Shown: positions 18,001-26,393, counted from the stretch's first letter. The stretch is 64,000 nt of DNA from Paenibacillus pedocola (GCF_031599675.1 NZ_CP134223.1:1674001-1738000), one strand, 5' to 3'. The notes: a model not told the origin generated them from the sequence alone. Made by a program: numbers and translations.

Positions 18001-19050
18001 AACTCGTATGACTACAGTGATTTCAGCAAAATTGAAACCATACCATTAGAAGGAACCGGCCAGCGGATTTTTAATGGAACCAATCAATTGCTCGCATTGA
18101 CCAGCTTAGAGGGAAAAACGATTCTTGAATTTATTGACAAACCTTCTTCGGAGGTTGTGCCGCCGGTTAATACCCCCGGGATTTATTTGGGAGGAACGGT
18201 TGTAGACGCTGTATATGACTCTGCTGACAACAAGGTTTACGCGATTGATCAGGCATTCAAAAAATTAATCGTTGTTGATTCGGAGAGCCAATCTATTATT
18301 CAAAAAATCGCACTGCCTTATAAACCAGCAGGGATAACTTTATCTGAAGATGGAACGAAATTGTATATCGTTAATAAGGATGCTAACTATCTGGTGACAG
18401 AGGTGAGCTTAAGTGATTATCAGATTACCCGGAATTTGACGTATTCGAATGGGGCGGATTCCCGGGACTTCTCAGACCGCCATATTTACAGCAAGTCGGG
18501 CCGTCTGTATGTTGTTTTAGGTGACTGGTCTCCGACGCTGCTGATTTTTGATGAGGCGACCTTCCAGCCAAGTGTGGGCAATGCGGAAATTAATGGTATA
18601 GGGGATATGGTGTTCACCGGTGATAACAGCCGCTTCTATTACTGGAGTCAATATGGATGGGATGCCGGCTTAGCCAATTCAACTATCTACGCGAATTCCA
18701 TTCATGAAGATGGCAGCTTCACCAAAGTAGATCAATCCAATTTGGGCTACCCGGAAATGAACAGAGATCCGCTGGATGCGCCTGCTTTATTAGTGGAAAG
18801 TCTGGGAATGATTATCGTCAAGAACAAAGCCTTTAATAAAGATAACCTGCAAGAAATTAAAGGGACGTTCCCAGAAACGATTTATGCAGTGAATGTAGTG
18901 AATAATACGGCCTTAGGGAGAAACGGGATTTATGACCTTACGACCTTCCAGAAGATCGAATCAATTGATTTGACCGGTGCGAAGAGCATATTCTATGATG
19001 ATAAGGGAACTCTTTATTATGTATTAGATAACTCTTTGATCATCAAATAA
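15001..19050 (+). CDS. large secreted SLH-domain protein with beta-propeller region
   Basis: 1349 residues. Signal peptide (1-28, ending FAASA), three SLH domains (about 42-85, 97-145, 157-208) that should bind secondary cell-wall polymer, a repetitive Thr/Val/Asn-rich segment resembling a beta-solenoid (215-440), a flexible Gly-Ser then Pro-Gln linker (about 458-485), an unassigned domain (490-640), a fibronectin-III-like domain (about 649-745) and a long C-terminal region (760-1349) with repeated VVD, YVxSG and LYxVN strands typical of a beta-propeller. AGGGGGA precedes the ATG. It should be displayed on the cell surface, perhaps binding partners or polymer. No catalytic motif is seen. It is monocistronic. 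Confidence 0.9.
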   Translation: MGKRILNTLLGLLVLVNLLFGGQLTFAASAHQSTETMTDIHNSWASSQISKWLDKGLISGYADHTFKPNASISRAEFASIVNKVFGFTNQPQVVFKDVKSDKWYYSEIGKAKSAGYISGFGDNTFRPEAAISRQEAAKMLYILLQLSASNDNSAIQVFTDYNAVPAWSKIYLNEIVDKGYMNGYPDHTLRPLQTITRAEAVAMLDKVIGTLVMEKGTLGGTEITTISGNVTINTPGVTLKNTRIEGDLLLTAGIAAGEAELDQVTVTGRTIVAGGGENSIHLLDSKLNEMLINKQPGRVRIVSEGNTSINKTIVKTGVKLEETNKESGFESVELDLTNADEYVDLSGTFTKITIKNKTTVNALEKSEIGALEVAKEAASSTVNVAENSLLKQLTLNAPAIVKGKGTISKAIINVSGSTFEQDIKDYVLGKEVSVVVNGKEITAEKDPAQQLSVQLPAAGGGGSGGGGGGTSPGPAPQPVPQPGQDKLPEVQGVFMVEDQLYVRFDQLGNYNEVQWNLINPDTETDYGTTYKNAEGRVGIYTVQGGALPPAEYIAAISNNAYYAFLPSLLLSKTVMNGSYSPTVYYTGVLDIYFQINQNGNIVHANQSSADVKAPLANGDIISVFYGDYLVLKAQWDGTGKKWAYKGISNITPALDHVSATSSSKTDINIKWDAVPGAEYYTIFTSSSQDGPYSAIKDPSGANLQVKGTSYADSGHAPHTTVYYKVMAVVNGTGSALSESVSATTLANEHMQLNFNVTDSVQDPSEPIIYATDKQNKKLAVINYETRQTTYVSFDLPPERLTYADGKLYVALLKAEHSSYIFDEQQKGAVAVVDTATLTIDHIYDIDLDPYSITADRQGNVYISSGSGQWTEIRSYSSNTFAPVGSYSIRQASHILMHPTMNKLYSVDTDSSPRDIETFVVTDGKFTSNYDSPYHGDYPLATNNHLSPDGKYLFNGAGTVFSTTYNSFDDMSFVYKMDGVYDDLVFDLEHNRLFTVKGQLINSYDYSDFSKIETIPLEGTGQRIFNGTNQLLALTSLEGKTILEFIDKPSSEVVPPVNTPGIYLGGTVVDAVYDSADNKVYAIDQAFKKLIVVDSESQSIIQKIALPYKPAGITLSEDGTKLYIVNKDANYLVTEVSLSDYQITRNLTYSNGADSRDFSDRHIYSKSGRLYVVLGDWSPTLLIFDEATFQPSVGNAEINGIGDMVFTGDNSRFYYWSQYGWDAGLANSTIYANSIHEDGSFTKVDQSNLGYPEMNRDPLDAPALLVESLGMIIVKNKAFNKDNLQEIKGTFPETIYAVNVVNNTALGRNGIYDLTTFQKIESIDLTGAKSIFYDDKGTLYYVLDNSLIIK

Positions 19051-19079
19051 TCCCCGAAATGAATTAAACAGTTTAGATC

Positions 19080-19112
19080 AAAGCACCTTCTAATATGGAG
19101 GTGCTTTTTTGT
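19080..19112 (+). terminator. terminator of SLH protein gene
   Basis: AAAGCACCT pairs with AGGTGCTTT and runs into a T stretch (TTTTTTG). It lies 30 bases after the stop codon. Confidence 0.88.
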
Positions 19113-19136
19113 TTAGGTGAAGCTTTCATTATTAAC

Positions 19137-19176
19137 GCAGTAAAGACCTCGAGTTCTCACCCTAGGTCTTTGCTGC
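19137..19176. terminator. second hairpin, probably for the leftward MFS gene
   Basis: GCAGTAAAGACCT and AGGTCTTTGCTGC form a 13-base-pair stem with one G-T pair, 30 bases past the MFS stop codon. There is no clean T run, so it may be a weak or bidirectional stop. Confidence 0.6.
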
Positions 19177-19205
19177 TTTAATAATTTTCGGTCTTGTCAT
19201 CTCCC

Positions 19206-20633
19206 TTAATGAGCTGCCGTGACCTTGATCTCATCCAACTTCGGCTTTGGCTGCTTCAGGGCCAGGAAGGCTACCAGAATGCCGAGCAGCGTGGTCGCAG
19301 CGGAGATCAGGAACGCTGTATGGATCGCGGAGTTGAGAGCAGCCGGCTGCAGGTGTTCGAGAGTTGACCCCGTTCCCAGGCTTGCCGAAATAATTGCCAT
19401 AATCACCGCTAAACCGATAGCTCCGCCGATTTGCTGACCTGTCGAGATGAGTGCGGAAGCGATGCCTTGCTCGTTCGGCTCAATGCCAGCGCTGCCCGCG
19501 ATGAACATCGTCGTAAAGACTAGCGCCTGACCAATGCCGATGATCACCGTACCCGGAATGATACTCCAAGCTGATCCGCTCGCAGACAATCCCGTCAGCA
19601 TCAGGAACCCGGCGGCTCCAAGCCCCATGCCTGCGGCGATTGTACCAGCCACGCCGACCTTTGCGAGCATGGTATTGATGAGTTTGGCGCCGACGAAGGC
19701 ACTCAGTGTAAGCGGCAGGAAGCTAAAGCCCGATTGGATAGCCGAATAGTGCAGCACATCTTGCGTATACAGCGTCAGGAAGTAATACAGCGAGCCGAAT
19801 GAAGCCGAGAACAGAAACGCTGTCAGTGCAGCGCCCGTAAGATTACGGCCCCGGAACATACGGAAGGAAATCAGCGGCTCCTTTGTTCTTTTCTCAATGG
19901 CTATGAAAGCAGCCAGCAGGAGCACGCCGGTCAAAGCGAAAGGAAGTACCGATGCGCTGACCCAGCCTTCGACCGGTGCTTGAATCAGATAATAGACAAC
20001 ACTTAGCAGACCAGCAGTTACCGATAGTGTACCAGCCGCATCATAATGCTTGGCGCCTGCCGGTGCCTTGCTTTCAGTCAGTACGAATGGTGCGAGAATA
20101 ACAGCTAGAAGTGAAATCGGCACATTCACCAGGAAGGTCGCCTCCCATCCGACGTAGCTCGTTAGAGCCCCTCCAAGCAGCAGGCCAAGCGACATGCCGA
20201 CACCGCCCATGGATGCCCAGATGCCCATCGCACGGTTACGTTCCGGCCCCTCGTTGAAGTTCGACATAATAAGCGATAAGGTAGCCGGCGACAGCAGCGC
20301 CCCGCCTAGTCCTTGCAGTCCTCTAGCCGCGATTAACATAAGCTGCGACTCTGCTAATCCGCCCATGAGTGAGCCGAGTCCGAAGAGCGCCATCGCGATT
20401 ATAAACATGCGTCTTCTCCCCATCAAATCAGATAAACGCCCGCCGATCAGCAGGAACCCCCCGAAAGCAAGGGAATACGCACTGACCACCCACTGGAGAT
20501 GATTCGCTGAAAATCCGAGGTCACTTCCCAGAGACGGCATTGCCACGAAAATAATGGTATAATCCAGTGCCATGACCAGCTGCGAGACCGCCAATATTAA
20601 TAGCGCTAATCCTTTGTGTTTTGTTGCGTTCAT
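19206..20633 (-). CDS. MFS multidrug efflux pump, 14-helix DHA2 (EmrB/QacA) type
   Basis: 475 residues with about 14 membrane helices. The N-terminal helix has LDYTIIFVAMPSLG, the loop 2-3 motif A reads GGRLSDLMGRRRMF, and helix 5 has a glycine-rich antiporter motif (GVGMSLGLLLGGAL). These mark proton-drug antiporters of the DHA2 family. ATG at 20633 has AAGGGG 8 bases upstream; the longer reading to 20672 is not needed. It is downstream of a TetR gene on the same strand, with a palindromic site at 20683-20703 in its control region. The drug or metabolite exported is unknown. Confidence 0.93.
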   Translation of the reverse strand: MNATKHKGLALLILAVSQLVMALDYTIIFVAMPSLGSDLGFSANHLQWVVSAYSLAFGGFLLIGGRLSDLMGRRRMFIIAMALFGLGSLMGGLAESQLMLIAARGLQGLGGALLSPATLSLIMSNFNEGPERNRAMGIWASMGGVGMSLGLLLGGALTSYVGWEATFLVNVPISLLAVILAPFVLTESKAPAGAKHYDAAGTLSVTAGLLSVVYYLIQAPVEGWVSASVLPFALTGVLLLAAFIAIEKRTKEPLISFRMFRGRNLTGAALTAFLFSASFGSLYYFLTLYTQDVLHYSAIQSGFSFLPLTLSAFVGAKLINTMLAKVGVAGTIAAGMGLGAAGFLMLTGLSASGSAWSIIPGTVIIGIGQALVFTTMFIAGSAGIEPNEQGIASALISTGQQIGGAIGLAVIMAIISASLGTGSTLEHLQPAALNSAIHTAFLISAATTLLGILVAFLALKQPKPKLDEIKVTAAH

Positions 20634-20682
20634 GTTCGATTCCCCTTCGTGCGCAGACAAAAGTGCCTGCAATAAAATTTTT

Positions 20683-20703
20683 TTTGACCATTCGGTCTGA
20701 AAT
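20683..20703. promoter_or_regulatory. TetR operator in the MFS promoter
   Basis: The core GACCATTCGGTC (20686-20697) is a near-perfect 12-base palindrome. The 21-base block around it is identical at 19 of 21 positions to the block at 21916-21936 before the SnoaL-like gene. On the minus strand it lies directly upstream of a TTTATT-like -10 box, so a bound repressor would block the polymerase. Confidence 0.75.
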
Positions 20704-20735
20704 GGGTAAAAAGGAATGAAGCCCCTTGCGACGCT

Positions 20736-21323
20736 TCATTCTTGGTCCAGCACAGATAACGTAACCTTGGTAATTTGCTCGATGACGAGCGGATCATCCG
20801 ACAATTTGGCCGCTTGTGTAAGCCCGTAGCGTGCATGGTACAAATACCGGGCCAGCGCCTGCAAATCCCGGTTGGCGCTGAACTCGCCCTGCTGCACTCC
20901 CCGAACCAGAGCATCGTAAAGTGCCTGCTCCAGCCGTTTTTTATCCTCATTGAACAGCACGGCAATTTCGGGGTCATGCGGGACCTGGTCAATAGCGCTA
21001 TAGAGAATGAAGCACTCCTTGCGGCGCTGCTCGTCTCTGAGCGTCTCACCGATAGCCTCGAATATATCCGAAATTGCTGTCTTCACAGACGCCGTCTCTG
21101 CCAAATAAGCGACTACCGCAGAGGACTTTTCATTCACATAATGATTAACTGCTTTTAGGAAAAGGTCCCGTTTCGTGCCATACGTATCGTACAGACTTTG
21201 GCGGGCAATGCCGAGACCCTCGAGCAAAAGCTGCATGGAGGTTCCTTCATAGCCATAATGCCCGAACACCTCCATCGCTTTATGCAGCACAAGATTGGTA
21301 TCGAATTCTTTGTTTCTTGCCAT
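20736..21323 (-). CDS. TetR-family repressor
   Basis: 195 residues. N-terminal TetR helix-turn-helix: EVFGHYGYEGTSMQ, LLEGLGIARQSLYDTYGTK. The C-terminal ligand domain is of the AcrR/YezE kind, with a conserved Cys in RKECFIL. Start ATG at 21323 (MARNKEF) follows AAAGGCGG; an extra 18 residues upstream look non-coding. It sits between the MFS gene and the SnoaL-like gene, all on the minus strand. Shared operators point to it as local repressor of both. Ligand unknown. Confidence 0.92.
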   Translation of the reverse strand: MARNKEFDTNLVLHKAMEVFGHYGYEGTSMQLLLEGLGIARQSLYDTYGTKRDLFLKAVNHYVNEKSSAVVAYLAETASVKTAISDIFEAIGETLRDEQRRKECFILYSAIDQVPHDPEIAVLFNEDKKRLEQALYDALVRGVQQGEFSANRDLQALARYLYHARYGLTQAAKLSDDPLVIEQITKVTLSVLDQE

Positions 21324-21428
21324 TGAATAACCGCCTTTCTCATCTACCATGCTAGCGATATTAGAATGTTCAGTCAAGAAGAGGAAGTAAAAGGCAGTGA
21401 GAGAGAAGGACTGTCACTCTATAGCGAA

Positions 21429-21884
21429 TTACTCCGAGAAGCGTACAACGTCATTAACACTACCGATGGACTCGATCGCCACCAGCGGATTCCAGAAGTC
21501 GCGGTAACGTGTGATTAGACCATTCTTGGTCTCTACGACACTGATGTATGTTTGGTTGTAAGGATTGCCTGTTTCCCGGTGCTTTCCGGCAGACTTGAAC
21601 TCTGCAATAACGAGCTCCGGGTCCACCGTCAGATGGAAGACAAGATCAGTGAACTGGACCTCAAAATGTTTCGGGAAGTTCTGCATGTAGTCATAAAGCT
21701 CGGCCTTGCCTTGCTTTTGATCCGGGAACCCTGCCGGTCCGTATGGGAACTCGAGCAGGCCATTCTCATCCCACAGGTCAACCCATGCCTTAATGTCGCC
21801 GCCGGACAGATGCTTCAGATGATTGCGGAAGGCCTCTTGTGCTCTTTCACGTACTGCTTCTTGCGTTACGGTTTGGTTTGTCAT
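21429..21884 (-). CDS. SnoaL/NTF2-like protein, PhzA/PhzB-type
   Basis: 151 residues with a single NTF2-like alpha-beta cone: REDUCED-size pocket protein with helix AFRNHLKHL, then WVDLWDENGLLEFPYGP and a C-terminal TRYRDFWNPL typical of PhzA/PhzB-like and ketosteroid-isomerase-like proteins. Two ATGs, at 21887 and 21884, follow GGAGG; the second has the better 8-base gap. Such proteins bind or isomerise small aromatic or ketone compounds. Sharing its operator with the pump at 19206 suggests both deal with the same toxic compound. Confidence 0.82.
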   Translation of the reverse strand: MTNQTVTQEAVRERAQEAFRNHLKHLSGGDIKAWVDLWDENGLLEFPYGPAGFPDQKQGKAELYDYMQNFPKHFEVQFTDLVFHLTVDPELVIAEFKSAGKHRETGNPYNQTYISVVETKNGLITRYRDFWNPLVAIESIGSVNDVVRFSE

Positions 21885-21915
21885 CATTTTTTCCTCCAAT
21901 TTGGATAATAGTTTA

Positions 21916-21936
21916 TTTGACCAATTGGTCTGAAAT
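21916..21936. promoter_or_regulatory. TetR operator before SnoaL-like gene
   Basis: The core GACCAATTGGTC (21919-21930) is a perfect palindrome. Together with its flanks it matches the MFS operator at 20683-20703 at 19 of 21 positions. On the minus strand the block ends just before a TATTAT -10 box. Confidence 0.8.
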
Positions 21937-22209
21937 AATCAAAAAAATAATCGGTCCTTTTGACCACTCAGCACCTCCTGTTCTTGATGAATTCATCATA
22001 CCAATTCCGGATCGATCAGTCAATAATTAATTTCAAAATTTTATCACCTTTGCATTGAAGAAGGTAGATTAATGGAATCTTAGGGGTGACCACAGTTTGG
22101 AGCGAACCTGTAATATGAGCAATACTTGCTGTATTCACTGCATATTCAATCCGCCCGGAATAAGGTTTACTGAAGAGGTGAGGAGCATACCGAAGGAGGA
22201 ATAGATCAC
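21937..22209. other. gene-free divergent region between SnoaL-like and GH78 genes
   Basis: From 21885 to 22209 there are about 325 bases without a gene. Besides the TetR operator it holds a perfect 14-base palindrome TGATGAATTCATCA (21985-21998), a possible operator for the rightward GH78 gene, and an AT-rich tract (22018-22060). I found no promoter with convincing spacing. Confidence 0.4.
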
Positions 22210-23784
22210 ATGACACAAGCTATGCAGCGTCAGGAAGCAGTAACCATTCATAAAAACGAGGTATTTGCCGCAGTCGCCGGGCAGCTGAAACCCCGGCTTA
22301 TTTACCGGCAGTGCAGCCCAAGGCAGATTGTGCATGTGATTAAGAATGAACATATAATCCATGGCTGGCAGGCAGAAGCGTTGAGGAACGCAGAAGACCT
22401 TGCAGCTCTTTCGTTCGGCAAAGGTGAAGAGGTTATTGTAGATTTCGGAGAACATCTGGTCGGAAATCTGGCCATCCGGATCGTTCCCGTGGGGAGCCCG
22501 CCGGATGCACCGCTTCATTTGCAAATCACTCTGGGCGAAATGCCCGTTGAGATGGCAGAACCGTTCTCCGAATATAACGGATGGCTCAGCAGCTCCTGGC
22601 TGCAGGAGGAGCGTGTTCATCTCGATGTGCTGCCAAGCGCGCTGAACCTGGAGCGGCGATACAGCTTCAGGTATCTCAAGCTGAAGGTGCTCGATACCTC
22701 GCCAAAGTACAAGGTATCCTTTGCAGAGATCAGCTGCACGGCGGTAACCTCGGCTGACCGCTCTGCTCTGTCTGCGTTCACACATGCGGACCCGGAGCTG
22801 CAGGCGATAGATGAAGTCAGCGTAAAGACGCTGGAGGAGTGCATGCAGGAGGTATTCGAAGACGGCCCCAAGCGGGACCGCAGATTATGGCTCGGAGATC
22901 TGCGGCTGCAGGCGCTCGCCAATTATGAGACGTTCTCAGGCAATGAGCTGGTGAAACGCTGCCTGTATCTGTTCGCGGCTTATCCGGATGAGCGGGGCAG
23001 AATCACAGCCAATTTGTTCATGAAGCCGCAGGTGATAGCGGACGATACGTATCTCTATGATTATTCGCTCTTTTTTGTCGCTACGCTGCATGATTATTTC
23101 CTCGCTACGGAGGACCGGAGCACACTTGAAGAGCTGTGGCCGTCCGCTTACCGGCAGATTGAGCTGGGGCTTGAGCGGCTTGACGAGCGCGGGATCGTAA
23201 CCGATGACGAGAGCTGGTGGTCCTTCATTGACTGGCATCCCCAATTGAACAAGCAGGCTCCTTCCCAAGCGATCTTAATTTATAATTTGAAGCGTGCACT
23301 GAATTTGGCCAGCCTGCTCGGAGATGAAAGAAAGGATAAGCTGGAGCAGGTGACCGGAACGCTTACGCAAGCTGCAATGGAACATTTATGGGATCCTGAG
23401 TCCGGCTATTTCATCAGCGGCAGCGATAGACAGGTATCGTATGCGTCCCAAATCTGGATGGTGCTGGCTGGAGTACCGGTACCGGAGCACGGGAGGGAGC
23501 TTATGCTGAAACTGCTGGATGACAATTCTGCTATTCCGATGTCTACACCATATATGGTACATCACTTTATCGAGGCGCTGATCCAGGTCGGCGAGAGGGA
23601 ATCAGCCATCCGGGAGATGAAGAAGTATTGGGGGCAAATGATTAAAGACGGAGCGGATACGTTCTGGGAGCTGTATGATCCCAATGATAAGAGCTTTTCC
23701 CCTTATGGCAGCCCTCTGATCAACAGTTATTGTCATGCCTGGAGCTGTACACCAACTTATCTAATCCGTAAATATAAGTTATAG
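22210..23784 (+). CDS. GH78-like alpha-L-rhamnosidase family protein
   Basis: 524 residues, no signal peptide, so intracellular. An N-terminal beta-sandwich (about 55-180) is followed by an (alpha/alpha)6 barrel. The barrel opens with the GH78 hallmark EDGPKRDRRLWLGD near residue 216, where the acidic residues serve catalysis, and a later WELYDP supplies the second carboxylate. The protein is about half the length of large rhamnosidases, lacking accessory domains. AAGGAGGA precedes the ATG. Beside an AraC gene and a two-component system with a sugar importer, it likely trims rhamnose from imported pectin or glycoside fragments. Confidence 0.82.
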   Translation: MTQAMQRQEAVTIHKNEVFAAVAGQLKPRLIYRQCSPRQIVHVIKNEHIIHGWQAEALRNAEDLAALSFGKGEEVIVDFGEHLVGNLAIRIVPVGSPPDAPLHLQITLGEMPVEMAEPFSEYNGWLSSSWLQEERVHLDVLPSALNLERRYSFRYLKLKVLDTSPKYKVSFAEISCTAVTSADRSALSAFTHADPELQAIDEVSVKTLEECMQEVFEDGPKRDRRLWLGDLRLQALANYETFSGNELVKRCLYLFAAYPDERGRITANLFMKPQVIADDTYLYDYSLFFVATLHDYFLATEDRSTLEELWPSAYRQIELGLERLDERGIVTDDESWWSFIDWHPQLNKQAPSQAILIYNLKRALNLASLLGDERKDKLEQVTGTLTQAAMEHLWDPESGYFISGSDRQVSYASQIWMVLAGVPVPEHGRELMLKLLDDNSAIPMSTPYMVHHFIEALIQVGERESAIREMKKYWGQMIKDGADTFWELYDPNDKSFSPYGSPLINSYCHAWSCTPTYLIRKYKL

Positions 23785-23794
23785 GAGCAGCAAG

Positions 23795-23843
23795 AACAAC
23801 CTGAGCAGCCGCAGCCGGCGCTGTCTCAGGTTGTTTTATTTTT
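23795..23843. terminator. terminator between GH78 and AraC genes
   Basis: AACAACCTGAG pairs with CTCAGGTTGTT around a GC-rich loop and runs into TTATTTTTTTT on the plus strand. It overlaps the end of the leftward AraC gene, whose stop is at 23826. Confidence 0.88.
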
Positions 23844-24818
23844 TTTGCGGTAGAGCAGGGGGGTTAGCCCGTAGCGCTCGGCGAATTTTTTGTAAAAGAA
23901 ACTCAGGCTCTCATAGCCGCATTCGCCGGCAATCTCTCCGATGGGGCGGTCGCTGCTGGAGAGCAGGAGAGCGGCATAAGCCATACGGTGTTCCTGTACC
24001 AGCTCACCAAAGGTCTTGCCGGTGCTTTTCTTCAGCAGATTCCCCAGATAGTTTGGATTGAAATTAAAGTGTGCAGCCAGATCCTTCAGGGAGCAATCCT
24101 GGAAATGGCACTCCAGATATTGCAGGATTTCCAGCAGATCGGCCCTGTTCGTAAAAGGAAGCCCGTTTAGGGCAGGGTCCTGCTTCAGCACCCGCATAAG
24201 CTCTGTGAACACGATGACCATATAGCCGCCTATCATATCCGCAGAGAACTCCCGGGGATCGTAATACTCACACATTAGGCTGGCGAGGGTATGGTGAAGA
24301 TTCAGACAATTCTCCGACCGGAAGACCAGATACCGGTTATGGGCAGCGGAGGGAGACTGGGCGTTGACCAGAAAATCGGTTAATTTGCCGTCAACCCCCA
24401 GGCGGGTCAGAAAGGCTGCGTTAAGCGTTTCCTTGCGCATGAGAATATTGATTAGAATGTCATCCTCATCCAGGCTGGAAATCGAATGGGGGACATCTGT
24501 ATCAAGCAGGCATATCTGGCCTTGAGTCAGCTCAACGCCGGACCCGCCTATAGTCTGCTGGCAACGCCCGGAATACATATAATTGAGCTCGATAAATGCA
24601 TGGGTGTGCTCCGGCATGGCTGCATATCTGTGGTGCTTGCTGATATGATAATCGCCTTGGCTGAAAAAGAGGTGTTCCGGCAGACGCGGTACCCGTTCCC
24701 CCTCAGGCAGGGCCAACTCTTTGCCGCCGAATTCCTCAATGTTGCGGCGGGTGAGCCGCTGCTTGGCTTCTATGTCATTATGGCGGCGAAGAAACTGTTC
24801 AAGCTCCGCATGATCCAT
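23826..24818 (-). CDS. AraC-family regulator with cupin-like sugar domain
   Basis: 330 residues. The N-terminal half (about 45-140) is a cupin-type ligand domain (HKHRY, MPEHTHAFIELNYM); the C-terminal 100 residues are two AraC helix-turn-helices (SLKDLAAHFNFNPNYLGNLL and GEIAGECGYESLSFFYKKF). The ATG at 24818 has GGGAGG 8 bases upstream; the GTG at 24845 lies deeper in the preceding gene. It overlaps the YesN-type gene by 20 bases, so kinase, regulator and AraC protein come from one leftward operon. It may add sugar-dependent control over the GH78 or importer genes. Confidence 0.9.
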   Translation of the reverse strand: MDHAELEQFLRRHNDIEAKQRLTRRNIEEFGGKELALPEGERVPRLPEHLFFSQGDYHISKHHRYAAMPEHTHAFIELNYMYSGRCQQTIGGSGVELTQGQICLLDTDVPHSISSLDEDDILINILMRKETLNAAFLTRLGVDGKLTDFLVNAQSPSAAHNRYLVFRSENCLNLHHTLASLMCEYYDPREFSADMIGGYMVIVFTELMRVLKQDPALNGLPFTNRADLLEILQYLECHFQDCSLKDLAAHFNFNPNYLGNLLKKSTGKTFGELVQEHRMAYAALLLSSSDRPIGEIAGECGYESLSFFYKKFAERYGLTPLLYRKKNKTT

Positions 24819-26379
24819 CCGCTCCGCCTCCCTTTCCGCTGTCACATTGCTTGCGATACTCCTCGGGTGTGTAACCGGTCATTTTTTTGAACAGCCGGAA
24901 AAAGTATTTGGCGTTGTCGATCCCGAGAGCTTTGGCGATCTTATAAATCTTATCGTCACTGGTGCGCAGCAGCAGCTTAGCGCGCTCAATGCGCTCTTTG
25001 TTGACGTAATCAATCAGATTCTCACCGGTTTTATCTTTGAACAGAAAACTGAGGTAGCTCGGGCTGATATAGAACAGGCTCGACAGATGCTCTAATGTTA
25101 CTGGTGAGCTTATGTTTTTGCGGATATAGACCTTCACATTGTCGATGACATTGGGAGAAGAATAGACCGATTGCTCCTTCAGCAATTCTGCGATGGAGGT
25201 GAGTACTGTCAGGAAGTAATGCCTGATTTCTTCCGCATCAAATGAAATGCCCAGTACCGCTTCCAGACTTGAAGACGGATGCTGCCCGCCCTGGGTAGGG
25301 AAATAAGCAGATACGAGAGCTTTGACCTCAGCGATGAGATACCGGCAGTTCTCTTTGAGCTGGTGAATTGTCGCCGCAGGCTGCCCGCGGTAATACTCAA
25401 AATAATCGAGAACCAGTTCCGTTACTTTCTCCGTGTTGCCCGACTCAATGAAGAAGAGCAGGTCGCCGCTTCCCTCCCACATCACAGGTCCAGCCTGGTA
25501 ACTCCCCGGATGGTAATGGAAAAATTGGCCCTGGTCGGCGATAGCGCGGCAGTTCAAGGCAGACATGGACTCTTCCCGGGCCTGCTGCAGCTCCGTTACA
25601 TTGCTTTTCACACCGCTGATTCCGATGCAGGCCTGCGGCCCCGTTCCGGCAATTAACTTCCGGGCTTCGGTAGCAGCCAGTTCCAGTACCTCGCTGTCCT
25701 TAAGCGAAGCGTCGCACAGCTGGAGGGAAAAAGCCAGCTTCCTGCTCTGAGGGTGGGGAAGAAACAGATGTGTTCTCTCTAAGGCAGGTTCCTGGGCAGC
25801 TAACTCTTCAGGATTATAAAGGGTCAGCAACACCATTCTGCTGGAAGACATCAGATTTCGCATGGGAGCAGACCGGAATACAGGGGGGTTCTGAGCAGGA
25901 TAGAACCCGGCAACATATTGCAGCAGGGCATGCATATCTCCAAGAAGACTTAACTGTTCAGCTTCCCTGGTAATATTCTGAGTCTCCGCCTTGGCAGACT
26001 GCTCACTTTCGATGGCGGTTACCGCTTTGGAGATCGCGCCTAAAATTTCTTCCTTACTGAACGGTTTCAGCAGATAGTGGACTACCCGGGCGGAGATGGC
26101 CTCCTGCATATATTCAAAATCCGAGTAACCGCTGATGACGATGATCTTTTTATCGGGATATTGACTTTGCAGCTGCCTAAGCAGTGATTTCCCGTCCATC
26201 ACCGGCATCCGCATATCCGTGAAGATCAGGTGCGGATCCGCCGTGCGGACAAGTTCCAGGGCATCCTCGCCGTTGTCCGCTTCCCCGCAGAAGCTGAGCT
26301 CCTCAGTCACACCGCGGATCTTTTTCAGCAGACCCTGGCGGATCAATGGCTCATCGTCAACAATGATGAATTTGTACAT
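24799..26379 (-). CDS. YesN-type response regulator
   Basis: 526 residues. Receiver domain with VDDE, Asp55 (FTDMRMP) and Lys105 (LLKPF); variable middle; AraC-type HTH at the end (about 425-515, TPEEYRKQ). It follows the kinase after 14 bases and overlaps the AraC gene. Partner of the kinase at 26394-28193, and probably activator of the divergent importer operon at 28343. Confidence 0.93.
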   Translation of the reverse strand: MYKFIIVDDEPLIRQGLLKKIRGVTEELSFCGEADNGEDALELVRTADPHLIFTDMRMPVMDGKSLLRQLQSQYPDKKIIVISGYSDFEYMQEAISARVVHYLLKPFSKEEILGAISKAVTAIESEQSAKAETQNITREAEQLSLLGDMHALLQYVAGFYPAQNPPVFRSAPMRNLMSSSRMVLLTLYNPEELAAQEPALERTHLFLPHPQSRKLAFSLQLCDASLKDSEVLELAATEARKLIAGTGPQACIGISGVKSNVTELQQAREESMSALNCRAIADQGQFFHYHPGSYQAGPVMWEGSGDLLFFIESGNTEKVTELVLDYFEYYRGQPAATIHQLKENCRYLIAEVKALVSAYFPTQGGQHPSSSLEAVLGISFDAEEIRHYFLTVLTSIAELLKEQSVYSSPNVIDNVKVYIRKNISSPVTLEHLSSLFYISPSYLSFLFKDKTGENLIDYVNKERIERAKLLLRTSDDKIYKIAKALGIDNAKYFFRLFKKMTGYTPEEYRKQCDSGKGGGADGSCGA

Positions 26380-26393
26380 GGCTCAGCCTCTTT

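Noticed and set aside
19080..19176. Two neighbouring hairpins read as a riboswitch-like element.
   Set aside because: Each fits a simple terminator between converging genes, and neither lies in a 5-prime leader.
21884..21967. 27-codon frame on the minus strand with a consensus AGGAGGTG ribosome site, overlapping the start of the SnoaL-like gene.
   Set aside because: It runs through the TetR operator and the likely -35 and -10 boxes, so the main transcript would start inside it. The ribosome-site match may be chance.
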